DNA from: Algoriphagus iocasae
GTDB lineage: Bacteria; Bacteroidota; Bacteroidia; Cytophagales; Cyclobacteriaceae
Length of the DNA: 64,000 bases
Direction of reading: 5' to 3'
Assembly (NCBI RefSeq): GCF_014206875.1
Contig: NZ_JACIJO010000001.1
Coordinates: 1 to 64,000, forward strand
Below the pieces are notes generated by a model, which was not told the origin of the DNA, searched no databases, and worked only from the letters and a program-made list of their open reading frames with translations. Each line of letters starts with the position of its first letter. Within the stretch, counting starts at the first letter, position 1. The translations under genes were made by a program, and so were the position numbers. Below are positions 9,458 through 18,528 of the stretch, in pieces.

Positions 9458-10453
9458 TTATTTTTCTCTGTGAATAAGATCCTGAGTGATTTGTTTCAGT
9501 TCCTCGAAATAGGAGATGTTGTTAAAATTAATGCTTTCTAACTGCTGAAATCCCTTTTCGAAATAGCTGTTCATTTTAGCCTCGGTCAAAGCTTTGATCC
9601 CTAGTTTCTCATAAATGGCCTTTACAGCATTTACTTTCATCTCCTTGTCAAAATCAAGTTGATCTAGCCAATAACTCAATTCTTCAGCATCTTTTCCTTG
9701 AGCAAGTTCTTTCGCTTTGATTAAAAGGAATGTCTTTTTATTAGAAATGATGTCGCCACCTACTTGTTTTCCAAACTTGGCTTTGTCTGCAAAAACATCC
9801 AACAAATCATCTTTGAGTTGAAATCCAACTCCCACATTCACACCAAACTCATACAGTTTGTTTGATTCAGTTTCATTTGCCCCACCAAGAATTGCTCCCA
9901 TTTTCAGAGCACAACCCAATAGCACAGCAGTTTTCAAACGGATCATTTGAATATATTCCTTTTCCTTTACTTCAGAAAGATTTTCAAAATTCATATCGAA
10001 TTGTTGGCCTTCGCATACCTCCGCAGCGGTTTGGTTAAAAAGCCTCAATATTTCGGGAAGTAAAGCAGGTTCAGTATCCATCAGCAGATCGTATGCCTTT
10101 ACAAGCATCACATCACCTGAAAGAATGGCTACATTGGCATTCCACTTTTCATGAACTGTTGGTTTTCCTCGTCTCAGAGGTGCCTGATCCATGATGTCAT
10201 CATGCATCAAAGTGAAATTGTGAAATACCTCGATTGCCAAGGCCTGTTTTAAAATGCTTTCAGGATTTTTCTGAAACATTCCAAAGGAAAGAAGGCTTAA
10301 TAAAGGCCTGATTCTTTTTCCGCCGAGGCTGAGGATGTAATCAATTGGAGTGTATAGTTCTGAGGGTGATTCTCCAAAGGTTTGAGTCCCAATAAAGGTC
10401 TCTAATTTATCTAAAAGCGCGCCCGCGTGGCTTTTTTCCGTCATTGTCTGCAA
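9458..10453 (-). CDS. Polyprenyl (geranylgeranyl/farnesyl-type) diphosphate synthase
   Basis: Condenses isopentenyl diphosphate with allylic diphosphates to give isoprenoid chains for quinones, carotenoids or undecaprenol. The 331 residues have both Asp-rich motifs: DDIMD (85-89) and DDLLD (215-219), plus GGKRIRP (44-50) and the LRRGKPTVH stretch. Phe five residues before the first motif is in line with a short (C15-C20) product, which is an inference. The start overlaps the 3' end of rnr by 47 bp and there is no later Met before the conserved region, so translational coupling is likely. The rhomboid gene follows 2 bp after its stop. Confidence 0.92.
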   Translation of the reverse strand: MQTMTEKSHAGALLDKLETFIGTQTFGESPSELYTPIDYILSLGGKRIRPLLSLLSFGMFQKNPESILKQALAIEVFHNFTLMHDDIMDQAPLRRGKPTVHEKWNANVAILSGDVMLVKAYDLLMDTEPALLPEILRLFNQTAAEVCEGQQFDMNFENLSEVKEKEYIQMIRLKTAVLLGCALKMGAILGGANETESNKLYEFGVNVGVGFQLKDDLLDVFADKAKFGKQVGGDIISNKKTFLLIKAKELAQGKDAEELSYWLDQLDFDKEMKVNAVKAIYEKLGIKALTEAKMNSYFEKGFQQLESINFNNISYFEELKQITQDLIHREK

Positions 10454-12608
10454 ATTCCAAATCTATTGTTCTACGGTCAATATCCGTGTTAACTACTCTG
10501 ACTTTCACCTTGTCTCCCAAAGTGATCATTTTCTTTGTTTTTGATCCGACCAGTCTCATGTTTTTCTGGTCAAAATCATAGTAATCGTCCTCCATGTCCT
10601 GAACCCGGATCATTCCTTCACATTTGGTCTCTGAGATTTCCACAAAGACACCCCATTCGGTCACTCCACTGACGATTCCTTCGTAATCTTTTTGCTCAGC
10701 AAGAGACATAAACTCTACTTGCTTGTACTTAATCGAGGCTCTTTCAGCATCGGCAGCTCTTTTTTCACGCTCTGAAGAATGAACGCATTTTTGTTCCCAC
10801 TCCTCAGCATCTGGAGATTTTCCTCCTTGTAAATAATGATCCAATAATCGATGAACCATCATATCAGGATACCTTCTAATTGGAGAAGTGAAATGTGTAT
10901 AATGAGCAAAAGCTAACCCGAAATGCCCTTTTGGCTCGGTGGTATATTTGGCTTTGGCCATACTTCTGATCGCCAGCTGTTCCAAAACGTTTTGCTCTGG
11001 CTTGCCTTGGATTTCATCCATCAACTTGTTAAGTGCTCCAGAGATTTTTCGCTCGTTTTCCAGCTCAAACTCATGACCAAAACGCTTTGCAAATCCCGAG
11101 AAAGTTTCAAGTCTTTCCATATCCGGAAAATCGTGCGTCCTGTAAACAAAGGTATCTTTTCCTTTTCCTTTGTTAAAGATAAACTCAGCCACAAATTTAT
11201 TGGCCAGAAGCATAAACTCTTCAATTAACTTATGAATGTCTTTACGCTCTTTGACAATCAGACCGAGTGGAGTCCCTTTTTCGTCCAGTTTGAATTTAAC
11301 TTCAACAGTTTCAAAATTCACCGCTCCATGATCGAATCTTCTCTTTCTGATTTTCTTCGCCAGGTTATTCAATAATGTTAATTCGCTAAAGAAATCTCCG
11401 GACTGGTTATCAATATTTTCCTGAGCTTCTTCGTATGCAAATCTTCGATCAGAGTGTATAACTGTTCTTCCTATCCAATGTTTGATGACATTGGCTTCTC
11501 TATCCAATTCAAATACACAAGAGAAAGTCAGTTTGTCTTCATTGGGTCTAAGAGAGCAAAGTCCGTTACTCAATCGCTCTGGAAGCATTGGGATGGTCCT
11601 ATCTACCAAATACACGGATGTTGCGCGGTTATACGCTTCTTTTTCCAGTGCAGTTTTTGGCTGTACATAATGGGTTACATCCGCGATATGAACTCCTACT
11701 TCCAGATTTCCATTGGGAAGCACCTGGTAAGAAATGGCATCGTCAAAATCTTTAGCGTCAGCTGGATCAATAGTGAAAGTTGGGATTTCTCTAAAGTCTC
11801 TACGGGCTTTTATCTCTTTGGCTGTGATTTTATCCGAAATCGCATTCGCTTCGGCATTGGGCTCTTGCGGATACTCGAAAGGCAAACCAAATTCCGCCAT
11901 GATGGAGTGGATTTCCACTTCATGCAATCCAGCTTGTCCCAAAACGCGAATCACTTTTCCAGTTGGATTTTTATCGCCTTCCCTCCATTCAGTAAGCTTT
12001 ACGATTACTTTTTGATTATGCTCTGCATCCATTAAATCTCCTCGATGCACAAAGATATCTTTATGCATTTTCTTGAAATCCGGAACCACAAATGCAAATC
12101 TTGGAGAAATCTCCACTCTGCCTACGAATTCATCTCGGTCTCTTTCAAGAACTTCTAGGATTCTACCTTCGGATTTACCGAATTTCCCTTTTAGTGGATT
12201 GACCATAACTCGGACTTTATCTCCGTCCAAAGCCTGTTTTGTGTCTGCTTCTTTGACTAGGATATCGCCTTCGTGCTGTGTGGGATCATCCGGTATTACA
12301 AATGCAAATCGGGGATTTACAAAATCCACAGTACCAATGATAAAGCTTGGATCTTTTGTGGATGAAAAGTAATTCCTTGGGTTTTTCGAAACGTGGCCGC
12401 TTTCCAGCAATTTGGATAAAACCGAATCAACGGCTCCTTTGCTTAAAGAATCACGTATTTCTAATTTTTTGATAATTTGCTTGGCGTTGAACTCCTCACC
12501 GTAGTGAGCGTCTAAAAATTGGAGGATCCGCCTGGTTAAATTTGCAGTATCGTTGCTATGTCCTCTTTTATTATTCTTTGATTTTTTTCTATCTGATTTT
12601 CTTCCCAT
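10407..12608 (-). CDS. rnr: Ribonuclease R
   Basis: Processive 3'-5' exoribonuclease that degrades structured RNA, 733 residues. Order: an N-terminal basic, winged-helix region (about 25-95), cold-shock-type OB domains (about 100-235), the RNB catalytic domain with IDPADAKDFDDA (about 277-288) whose aspartates bind Mg, and a C-terminal S1 domain (VSGVTEWGVFVEIS, about 644-657) with a basic tail. It heads the operon with the polyprenyl synthase, whose start lies inside its last codons. Confidence 0.96.
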   Translation of the reverse strand: MGRKSDRKKSKNNKRGHSNDTANLTRRILQFLDAHYGEEFNAKQIIKKLEIRDSLSKGAVDSVLSKLLESGHVSKNPRNYFSSTKDPSFIIGTVDFVNPRFAFVIPDDPTQHEGDILVKEADTKQALDGDKVRVMVNPLKGKFGKSEGRILEVLERDRDEFVGRVEISPRFAFVVPDFKKMHKDIFVHRGDLMDAEHNQKVIVKLTEWREGDKNPTGKVIRVLGQAGLHEVEIHSIMAEFGLPFEYPQEPNAEANAISDKITAKEIKARRDFREIPTFTIDPADAKDFDDAISYQVLPNGNLEVGVHIADVTHYVQPKTALEKEAYNRATSVYLVDRTIPMLPERLSNGLCSLRPNEDKLTFSCVFELDREANVIKHWIGRTVIHSDRRFAYEEAQENIDNQSGDFFSELTLLNNLAKKIRKRRFDHGAVNFETVEVKFKLDEKGTPLGLIVKERKDIHKLIEEFMLLANKFVAEFIFNKGKGKDTFVYRTHDFPDMERLETFSGFAKRFGHEFELENERKISGALNKLMDEIQGKPEQNVLEQLAIRSMAKAKYTTEPKGHFGLAFAHYTHFTSPIRRYPDMMVHRLLDHYLQGGKSPDAEEWEQKCVHSSEREKRAADAERASIKYKQVEFMSLAEQKDYEGIVSGVTEWGVFVEISETKCEGMIRVQDMEDDYYDFDQKNMRLVGSKTKKMITLGDKVKVRVVNTDIDRRTIDLEFADNDGKKPRGRAFR

Positions 12609-12662
12609 AAGTCGGGGTTGTTGTGTTAATCCAATGTATAAAGATTTATATGCCTTTTTGCA

Positions 12663-13412
12663 TTAATCTTTATGATCTTTTGGTGAATCTTCTAAGTGTA
12701 CCATTTCCAGTTCCATCTCGTCTAGTTGTGGGTGCATGGCCAAATAGACGCGGGCAGTTACTTCTACGTCTTTTCGGCAGTACACTTTGATTCGGTTGAT
12801 ATCTTTTTCTAAGTGAAAAGTGGTGTTGACTTGGCTGCCGTCCAGGTCTTCTTTGGAAGTGGGAATGCCAAAAACTGCAGCTAAAAGTTCCAGTCGGGTG
12901 TAATGCTTGTAATCGCCAAACTTCCAAAGTTCCAATGTGTCCAAATGCCTGACTTCCCAGGGCTTTTTTCCTGCTATTTGTAAGGGTTCAGGAAGCGGGA
13001 CACCTTGTACCAGCATTCTTCTGCACAGATAAGGAAAATCAAATTCCTTACCATTGTGTGCGCATAGAATCCATTTTTTCTTCCCTAATAAGCTATTTAA
13101 TGACAAAAGAAGTTCCCTTTCGTCGGGATCTGCGAAAACTTTTGATCTAAAAATCAGCTTTTTGTCTTTTTTCTTCCTTTGAAAATAGCCGACTCCTACG
13201 CAGATCACCTGCCCAAATTCAGCATGAATGCCAGCTTTGTCAAAATACAAGGACCCTGGTTCGATTTTGCCGTGGTCCGTTTGGATCAGCTTTTCTTTTT
13301 TGATCCATTCATCCCGAAGTCTAGGGTCAAGATCTTCGAAATTTTCAGTCAAAGATGCAGTTTCGATGTCTAGAAAGAGGATGTCGCCTAATTGATCAAA
13401 AAAGTTAGCCAT
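12663..13412 (-). CDS. DnaQ-like 3'-5' exonuclease (PolB-type RNase H fold)
   Basis: A 249-residue protein with the DEDD exonuclease pattern: LFLDIETAS (Exo I, about 13-21), AHNGKEFDFPYL (Exo II, about 117-128) and YCRKDVEVTARVY (Exo III, about 213-225). This matches the predicted 3'-5' exonuclease family related to the proofreading domain of B-family polymerases, found as a stand-alone protein in many Bacteroidota. Substrate, DNA or RNA, is not known. It is followed 10 bp later on the same strand as rnr's operon neighbours. Confidence 0.8.
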   Translation of the reverse strand: MANFFDQLGDILFLDIETASLTENFEDLDPRLRDEWIKKEKLIQTDHGKIEPGSLYFDKAGIHAEFGQVICVGVGYFQRKKKDKKLIFRSKVFADPDERELLLSLNSLLGKKKWILCAHNGKEFDFPYLCRRMLVQGVPLPEPLQIAGKKPWEVRHLDTLELWKFGDYKHYTRLELLAAVFGIPTSKEDLDGSQVNTTFHLEKDINRIKVYCRKDVEVTARVYLAMHPQLDEMELEMVHLEDSPKDHKD

Positions 13413-13422
13413 AAGTAGGAAT

Positions 13423-13824
13423 TTATCCGTGAAGTATTCCTTCCAACCCCAGTTCTGGGATCATTCGAAGGTGGGCAGGATCAAAACTGCCTGGAGTAAA
13501 GATAAACTTTTTATCAAAAATCTGGTCAAGGATGTAGTAACTGACCCAAAATTCATTGGTCAAAGAAAATACTGCCGGATCGATCGGTTCTATCTTTGCC
13601 ATCGCCTGAGGACCAAGTTCTTTGATCATATGCCGAAGGGTAGAAGTTTGTCTTTTTTCGCCATCTATTTCTCCATAACCCCGGGAAGTGATCATCACGG
13701 TGGTTAATTCAATCAGGTTTAAATTGAAAATATAGACGCCCCATTCTGTGCCGTTTTTGGTTTCTTCCTTTGCTATAGCAAGTTTCACTCCTGCGACAGG
13801 TTGGAAATCAATGTCCTTTTTCAT
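13423..13824 (-). CDS. Conserved hypothetical protein
   Basis: A 133-residue soluble protein whose family I do not recognise with confidence. There is no signal peptide or membrane segment. It begins MKKDIDFQPVAGVKLAIAKE and has an aromatic FWVSYYILDQIFDKKF segment (about 92-107). It sits between lipB (3 bp away) and the exonuclease gene (10 bp away), so the three are almost certainly one transcript. Function unknown. Confidence 0.75.
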   Translation of the reverse strand: MKKDIDFQPVAGVKLAIAKEETKNGTEWGVYIFNLNLIELTTVMITSRGYGEIDGEKRQTSTLRHMIKELGPQAMAKIEPIDPAVFSLTNEFWVSYYILDQIFDKKFIFTPGSFDPAHLRMIPELGLEGILHG

Positions 13825-13827
13825 GTA

Positions 13828-14547
13828 TTACTCTATTATTTCCATCTCAAATAAATCTGCGAGATGTTTTTTCACTTTTATCTTAACTTCTTCTAATTCT
13901 ACCGGCCTTCCCAATTCTTTGGACAATGAGGTGACGGCTTTGTCATCAATTCCGCATGGGATGATATGACCAAAGTATCCTAAATCAGGATTGATATTAA
14001 ATGCAAATCCATGCATAGTCACCCAGCGGCTGGATTTTACACCCATGGCACAAATCTTTCGCGGGTTCTTTTGCTCGATGTGATCAATCCAAACACCTGT
14101 TAATCCATCTATTCGCCCAGCGTCAATATCATAATCCGCTAAAGTAAGGATGATGGCTTCCTCTAGAAATCTTAAGTATTTATGGATATCTGTGAAGAAA
14201 TTGTCCAGATCCAAAATCGGATATCCGACCAGCTGCCCAGGTCCATGATAGGTAATGTCACCACCTCGATTGATCTTGTAGTATTGTGCCTCGTGGTCTA
14301 GAAGTCCTTGCTGGTCCAATAGCAAGTTTTCTTCCTTTCCGCTTTTTCCAAGGGTATATACATGAGGATGCTCTACAAAAAAGACATAATTGTCAGTCAT
14401 TTCCTGTAGATCGGGAGTCAGGTTTCTATTTCTGATTTTTTTAGCGACAATCTCTGCAAAAACAGATTCCTGAATATCCCAGGCTTCCTGATAGTCCATC
14501 TTTCCAAGATCTCGGAATTTTACTTTTTTATTAATAATTTCGTTCAT
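13828..14547 (-). CDS. lipB: Octanoyl-[acyl-carrier-protein]:protein N-octanoyltransferase
   Basis: Moves octanoyl from ACP to lipoyl domains in lipoate synthesis. The 239 residues contain the signature GGDITYHGPGQLVGYPI (about 94-110), the catalytic lysine in CAMGVKSSRWVTMHG and the catalytic cysteine in IIPCGIDD. It heads a three-gene minus-strand run with the hypothetical protein and the exonuclease. lipA is not in the window. Confidence 0.95.
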   Translation of the reverse strand: MNEIINKKVKFRDLGKMDYQEAWDIQESVFAEIVAKKIRNRNLTPDLQEMTDNYVFFVEHPHVYTLGKSGKEENLLLDQQGLLDHEAQYYKINRGGDITYHGPGQLVGYPILDLDNFFTDIHKYLRFLEEAIILTLADYDIDAGRIDGLTGVWIDHIEQKNPRKICAMGVKSSRWVTMHGFAFNINPDLGYFGHIIPCGIDDKAVTSLSKELGRPVELEEVKIKVKKHLADLFEMEIIE

Positions 14548-14627
14548 CGAGTGTCTTAATGGTTTTTAGAAACCTCTTTTTTGGACTGATCGTTCTAATT
14601 TTTCTCAAAATTAATCAATTATTCAAG

Positions 14628-14984
14628 ATGGCAGAACACAATGAATCAGGTAGAAAGGCAGAAGAATTGGCTGCCAATTGGTTAATTGAAAAAGGGTATG
14701 AGCTGCTGGCGAAGAACTATAGGCATGGCTATGCGGAAATCGATTTGATCTTCACCTATAAAAAATTATTGGTTTTTGTGGAGGTCAAGTATCGTTCAGG
14801 CACAGGTTTTGGTTTTGCTGAAGAGTTTGTGGATTACACCAAAAGAAAATTAATCCTCAAAGCAGCAGATCAGTTTATTTATGAAAATAATTGGGATTTA
14901 GATATCCGATTTGATATTGTTGGCGTTTACAGGAACAAATCAGGCGATATCAATTTCAAACATTTTGAAGATGCCTTTTATTAA
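14628..14984 (+). CDS. YraN/UPF0102 endonuclease-like protein
   Basis: About 118 residues from the Met of MAEHNESGRKAEELA; an upstream in-frame Met would add a hydrophobic leader foreign to the family. The restriction-endonuclease-like core is clear: G...E..A near the N-terminus, then AEIDLIF (about 38-44) and FVEVKYR (about 53-59), giving an E-x(n)-D-x(n)-ExK arrangement. UPF0102 proteins are thought to act on DNA, but the role is not established. It is divergent from lipB. Confidence 0.88.
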   Translation: MAEHNESGRKAEELAANWLIEKGYELLAKNYRHGYAEIDLIFTYKKLLVFVEVKYRSGTGFGFAEEFVDYTKRKLILKAADQFIYENNWDLDIRFDIVGVYRNKSGDINFKHFEDAFY

Positions 14985-15012
14985 AAATCACCCTAACATA
15001 GATATTATAGTT

Positions 15013-15540
15013 ATGAAAAAATTTCTTTTGACTCTCTCGCTTTCAGTTTTTGCATTCGCAGTTTTTGCTCAATCCAGCAATAAGGATAGCCAAATCATCC
15101 AAGACAGTCAGGATGCTAAAGAGGCATTTTTAAAAGACGATCCGGATATGGCTACTTTTTTTAATGAATCCTATGCCTACATCATTCTCCCTAATGTCGG
15201 AAAAGGAGGATTGGGAATCGGTGGGGCAGCTGGCAATGGAGTGGCTTTCGAGCAAGGTGAAATGATTGGTTTTGCAAAAATGACGCAAGTAACAATCGGT
15301 TTTCAGGCGGGAGGCCAAGCTTACAGCGAAGTGGTATTTTTCGAATCAGAGGATGAATTTGATCGATTCAAGGAAAATAAAATAGAAATGGCGGCACAGG
15401 TTTCAGCTGTAGCGGCGGCTTCAGGAGCTTCTTTAAATGCAGAATATGTAGATGGTGTAGCCGTTTTTACCAGAACCAAAGGAGGTTTGATGTATGAAGC
15501 TTCAGTAGGTGGTCAGCAATTTAAATACAGAGCCAAGTAA
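15013..15540 (+). CDS. SYLF-domain (YSC84-related) secreted protein
   Basis: About 175 residues from the Met that opens a signal peptide (MKKFLLTLSLSVFAFAVFAQ); the reading frame is open further upstream into yraN. The mature part has the SYLF/YSC84 pattern: AYIILPNVGKGGLGIGGAAG (about 47-66), GFAKMTQVTIGFQAGGQAYSE and a final GGLMYEASVGGQQFKY. In eukaryotes the domain binds phosphoinositides; bacterial members are exported proteins of unknown role. It lies 28 bp after yraN and converges on the MORN-like gene. Confidence 0.85.
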   Translation: MKKFLLTLSLSVFAFAVFAQSSNKDSQIIQDSQDAKEAFLKDDPDMATFFNESYAYIILPNVGKGGLGIGGAAGNGVAFEQGEMIGFAKMTQVTIGFQAGGQAYSEVVFFESEDEFDRFKENKIEMAAQVSAVAAASGASLNAEYVDGVAVFTRTKGGLMYEASVGGQQFKYRAK

Positions 15541-15542
15541 AA

Positions 15543-16388
15543 TTACTGCTCTTTTCTGTAAACGAGATTTCCGTCCTTATCCCATTCAGCTCGGATATAA
15601 GGGCGGAAATTTTTTGAATATGGCTCTTCTTGATATTGGATTTCTCTTTTACGAATAGCTTTTGTATTTCCTGTATCCCAATATTCAGTCCATAAGCCTA
15701 CTTTTTCCCCATATTGATATTCTCCAGTGACGGCTACTTGTTTGTCGTCATAGAAATAAAAATAATTTCCCTCCTCAAGTCCATATTGAATAGGTATGAT
15801 TTCTTCTATTGTTTGAGTGCTTCTTTCGTAATAGCTAACTCTAGATTCCTCAGGCCAACCTTCTGAGAAATGATTTTTATCCTGAAGGACATTTTGGGAG
15901 TCAAAAAGCATCCATGTTTTATGCTTTTTGCCAAAGTAAAACATCCCGCTTTCTACAACTGTCTCATTGATGGTTCGCTCATAGGGACCATGTAGGAGGT
16001 AACCTTTTCCTTCCTCATATCCAGAACTTCTGACGCTTCGCTCTTGAGTGTCGTACCAATAAACATCTCGGATGTAAGGATCAGGTCTTCTAGACTCTTC
16101 TGTATAATTGAAAAACTCCAAGATCTCCTGGCCTCTGATCTCTCTTTTGGAGTAACCCTTTCTAGTTTTGATGCCAAACCAGATGTTTTTTCTGGCTTTT
16201 TTCTTTTTCTCTTTTTTTTCTTCCTTCTCTTTATTGTCATCAAAAAGCAAGAGAGGCATGGTGGTAGGTAATAAGCTGGAACTCACCTGACCTGTAGAGT
16301 CAGGGTCAGAAATTGCCTCTGACTTTTGTGCAAAAGCCATTTTGCTCAGTAAAAGCGTGCCAATCAAAAGAAAATAAAACTTGCTCAT
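15543..16388 (-). CDS. Secreted MORN/YwqK-like repeat protein
   Basis: 281 residues with a signal peptide (MSKFYFLLIGTLLLSKMAFAQ) followed by a highly basic/acidic KE-rich stretch (about 53-68). The C-terminal half has repeats of the YwqK/MORN style: GYLLHGPYERTI, ESGMFYFGKKHKTWMLFD, GEYQYGEKVGLWTEYWDTG. In Bacteroidota such proteins are often cell-envelope or toxin-antitoxin annotated; neither role is shown here. Function unknown. Confidence 0.65.
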   Translation of the reverse strand: MSKFYFLLIGTLLLSKMAFAQKSEAISDPDSTGQVSSSLLPTTMPLLLFDDNKEKEEKKEKKKKARKNIWFGIKTRKGYSKREIRGQEILEFFNYTEESRRPDPYIRDVYWYDTQERSVRSSGYEEGKGYLLHGPYERTINETVVESGMFYFGKKHKTWMLFDSQNVLQDKNHFSEGWPEESRVSYYERSTQTIEEIIPIQYGLEEGNYFYFYDDKQVAVTGEYQYGEKVGLWTEYWDTGNTKAIRKREIQYQEEPYSKNFRPYIRAEWDKDGNLVYRKEQ

Positions 16389-16460
16389 TGTATGCAGAAA
16401 ACGGAATTTCCTCCCGAGTATTTCATTTCAAAAATAACATTTCAATATCAAAAGCTGACA

Positions 16461-16496
16461 TTTGTTTAGATTTTATAATCTCTCTCTCTATTTTTG
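16461..16496 (+). promoter_or_regulatory. Possible promoter of the aminotransferase gene
   Basis: TTTG at 16461-16464 and TATTTTTG at 16489-16496 resemble the Bacteroidota -33 and -7 elements, but the 24-nt spacing is slightly long. The gene starts 28 bp downstream. Confidence 0.4.
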
Positions 16497-16524
16497 GGGG
16501 ATTTTGAATAAACCACAGAAAATA

Positions 16525-17727
16525 ATGAATTCTATTCTATCAGATCGGATTATCAACATGGAGGAATCAGCAACTCTTGCAATGGCAAAAAAAGCCAGAG
16601 AGCTGAAGTCCCAAGGCATCGACATCATTGGATTAAGTCTCGGTGAGCCTGATTTTAAAACACCAAAGCACATTCAAGAAGCTGCCAAAGATGCGATTGA
16701 TGAAGGTAAATATTTTTCATACCCTCCTGTGGCAGGTTATCAGGATCTGAGAGAAGCCATTGCAAAGAAGCTTAGAGAAGAAAACGAAATTGCTGAAGCG
16801 AAAGCAGAAAACATCGTTGTTTCTACTGGAGCGAAGCATTCTATTGCGAATGTCTTCATGTGTATGATCAATGAAGGTGACGAAGTGGTGATCTTCTCTC
16901 CATATTGGGTGAGTTATGCGGAAATCATCAAGTTAGCTGGTGGTGTTCCGGTTTTGATCGAGGGAACTTTGGAAAATAATTTCAAAGCAACTGCGGCACA
17001 GCTTGAAGCTGCAATCACTCCAAAAACAAAAGCAGTTATTTATAGCTCTCCATGTAATCCAACTGGATCAGTATTCAGCAAAGAGGAATTGGAAGCGATT
17101 TCAGCGGTAATTTTGAAGCATGAGAATATCATGGTCATTGCTGATGAAATTTATGAATTGATCAACTTCGTTGGAAGAAATTATAGCATTGCATCTTTCC
17201 CTGGGATGTTTGAAAGAACGATCACCGTGAATGGATTTTCAAAAGGATATGCAATGACTGGATGGAGAGTTGGTTATATCTGTGCTCCTGTATTTATGGC
17301 TAAAGCTGTAGAAAAAATCCAGGGTCAATTCACTTCAGGAGGTACTGGGATTGCTCAAAGAGCTGCTTTGGCTGGGATTTCCGGTGATCAGACTCCTTCA
17401 AAGGAAATGGCAGATGCGTATTTCAAAAGAAGAGAATTGGTGATGGGATTGTTGAAAGAAATTCCAGGTATCAAGACACACGTTCCTGAAGGAGCATTTT
17501 ATTTCTTCCCGGATGTGACGGCTTTCTTTGGTAAATCAGCACATGGTAAAACAATCAAGGATGCAGATGATCTTTGCTTGTATTTACTGGAAGTGGCTAA
17601 TGTTTCTTTGGTAACCGGAGCGGCATTTGGAGCGCCATCTTGCGTAAGACTTTCTTATGCGGCTTCTGAGGAAGAACTGAAAGAAGCATTGGGAAGAATG
17701 AAAAAAGCATTGGGTGAATTAGCCTAA
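16525..17727 (+). CDS. Aspartate-type aminotransferase (class I PLP enzyme)
   Basis: PLP-dependent aminotransferase of fold type I, about 400 residues, cytosolic. Visible: GEPDFKTP near the N-terminus, SPCNPTG (substrate/PLP region), ADEIYE, and the Schiff-base lysine in NGFSKGYAMTGWRVGY. These match the AspAT I-gamma group that transfers amino groups between aspartate and 2-oxoglutarate. The start is the Met of MNSILSDRI; upstream codons run through the proposed promoter. A terminator follows, so it is probably monocistronic. Confidence 0.92.
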   Translation: MNSILSDRIINMEESATLAMAKKARELKSQGIDIIGLSLGEPDFKTPKHIQEAAKDAIDEGKYFSYPPVAGYQDLREAIAKKLREENEIAEAKAENIVVSTGAKHSIANVFMCMINEGDEVVIFSPYWVSYAEIIKLAGGVPVLIEGTLENNFKATAAQLEAAITPKTKAVIYSSPCNPTGSVFSKEELEAISAVILKHENIMVIADEIYELINFVGRNYSIASFPGMFERTITVNGFSKGYAMTGWRVGYICAPVFMAKAVEKIQGQFTSGGTGIAQRAALAGISGDQTPSKEMADAYFKRRELVMGLLKEIPGIKTHVPEGAFYFFPDVTAFFGKSAHGKTIKDADDLCLYLLEVANVSLVTGAAFGAPSCVRLSYAASEEELKEALGRMKKALGELA

Positions 17728-17746
17728 GCTACCAAACATAGATAAG

Positions 17747-17777
17747 ATAACCCTGAAGATTTTCAGGGTTATTTTTT
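17747..17777 (+). terminator. Terminator after the aminotransferase gene
   Basis: An ATAACCCTGAA / TTCAGGGTTAT stem with a GATT loop, then seven T. Confidence 0.88.
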
Positions 17778-17817
17778 TGCCTTGTCGGAAAGGCGTAATT
17801 TTGGAGAAATCCTTTTT

Positions 17818-18528
17818 ATGGCTGAAGTAATTGTAATCACACCCGTTAAAAACTCCATTGAGACCACCTTGGATACTGCTAAGGCAATTGCAGGATCATC
17901 TGTATCGGTGAAGCATATTATTTTTAATGATTTCAGTACAGAGGAAACAAAAGCGAAACTGGAAGATGAAAAGTCTACCATTGGCTATGAATTAATCCAT
18001 ATCGAAGATTTGACAGAACACCCATCGCCTAATTATAAGCTGGTGCTGCAAATGGCTCAAAAAATGGGTTTGGAAGAAAACTTACCCGTTTTAGTAGTAG
18101 AATCTGATGTGGTGGTGAAGAAGAATACCGTTGAGGATATTTTAAATTATCAAAAAGCACATCTGAACTCTGGATTAGTAGGTTCTGTGACAGTGGATGA
18201 AAATGGCCAAGTCAATTTTCCTTATTTAAAATTCAAAGGAGTAAAAGATCAAGTTATTTCCACTCAAAGAAGCCTGAGCTTTTGCTGCACCTTGTTCTCA
18301 TTGCCTTTTCTGAAAGCGTTTGACTTTACGGAATTAGATGAGGCAAAAGATTGGTACGATACATTTATTTCTAAAAAAGCCATTGAATTAGGCTTTGAGA
18401 ATTATGTACTTATGAACGCCCCAGTTTGGCATCGCCCACATGCAAGTCGCCCTTGGAAGCAATTGAAATACACAAATCCTCTGAAGTACTATTTCATGAA
18501 ATTCTGGAAAGGACTGGATAAAATTTAA
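17818..18528 (+). CDS. GT2-like glycosyltransferase-fold protein
   Basis: About 236 residues from the Met of MAEVIVITPVKN; a 12-codon upstream extension overlaps the preceding terminator and is rejected. The IVITPVKNS start, the IIFNDFST turn and VVESDVVVKKNTVE (a DxD-like position) resemble the nucleotide-sugar-binding half of GT-A transferases. A C-terminal VWHRPHASRPW segment follows. The similarity is weak, and donor and acceptor are unknown. It converges with a clear GT2 gene, the two stop codons overlapping. Confidence 0.6.
   Translation: MAEVIVITPVKNSIETTLDTAKAIAGSSVSVKHIIFNDFSTEETKAKLEDEKSTIGYELIHIEDLTEHPSPNYKLVLQMAQKMGLEENLPVLVVESDVVVKKNTVEDILNYQKAHLNSGLVGSVTVDENGQVNFPYLKFKGVKDQVISTQRSLSFCCTLFSLPFLKAFDFTELDEAKDWYDTFISKKAIELGFENYVLMNAPVWHRPHASRPWKQLKYTNPLKYYFMKFWKGLDKI

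Noticed and set aside
11454..12035. 193-codon frame opposite rnr
   Set aside because: It lies wholly antisense to a well conserved gene, and its composition is that of a shadow frame.
14559..14627. Upstream start for the YraN gene adding a hydrophobic leader
   Set aside because: UPF0102 proteins are cytosolic and start close to the GRKAEE segment; the extension overlaps the divergent lipB promoter region.
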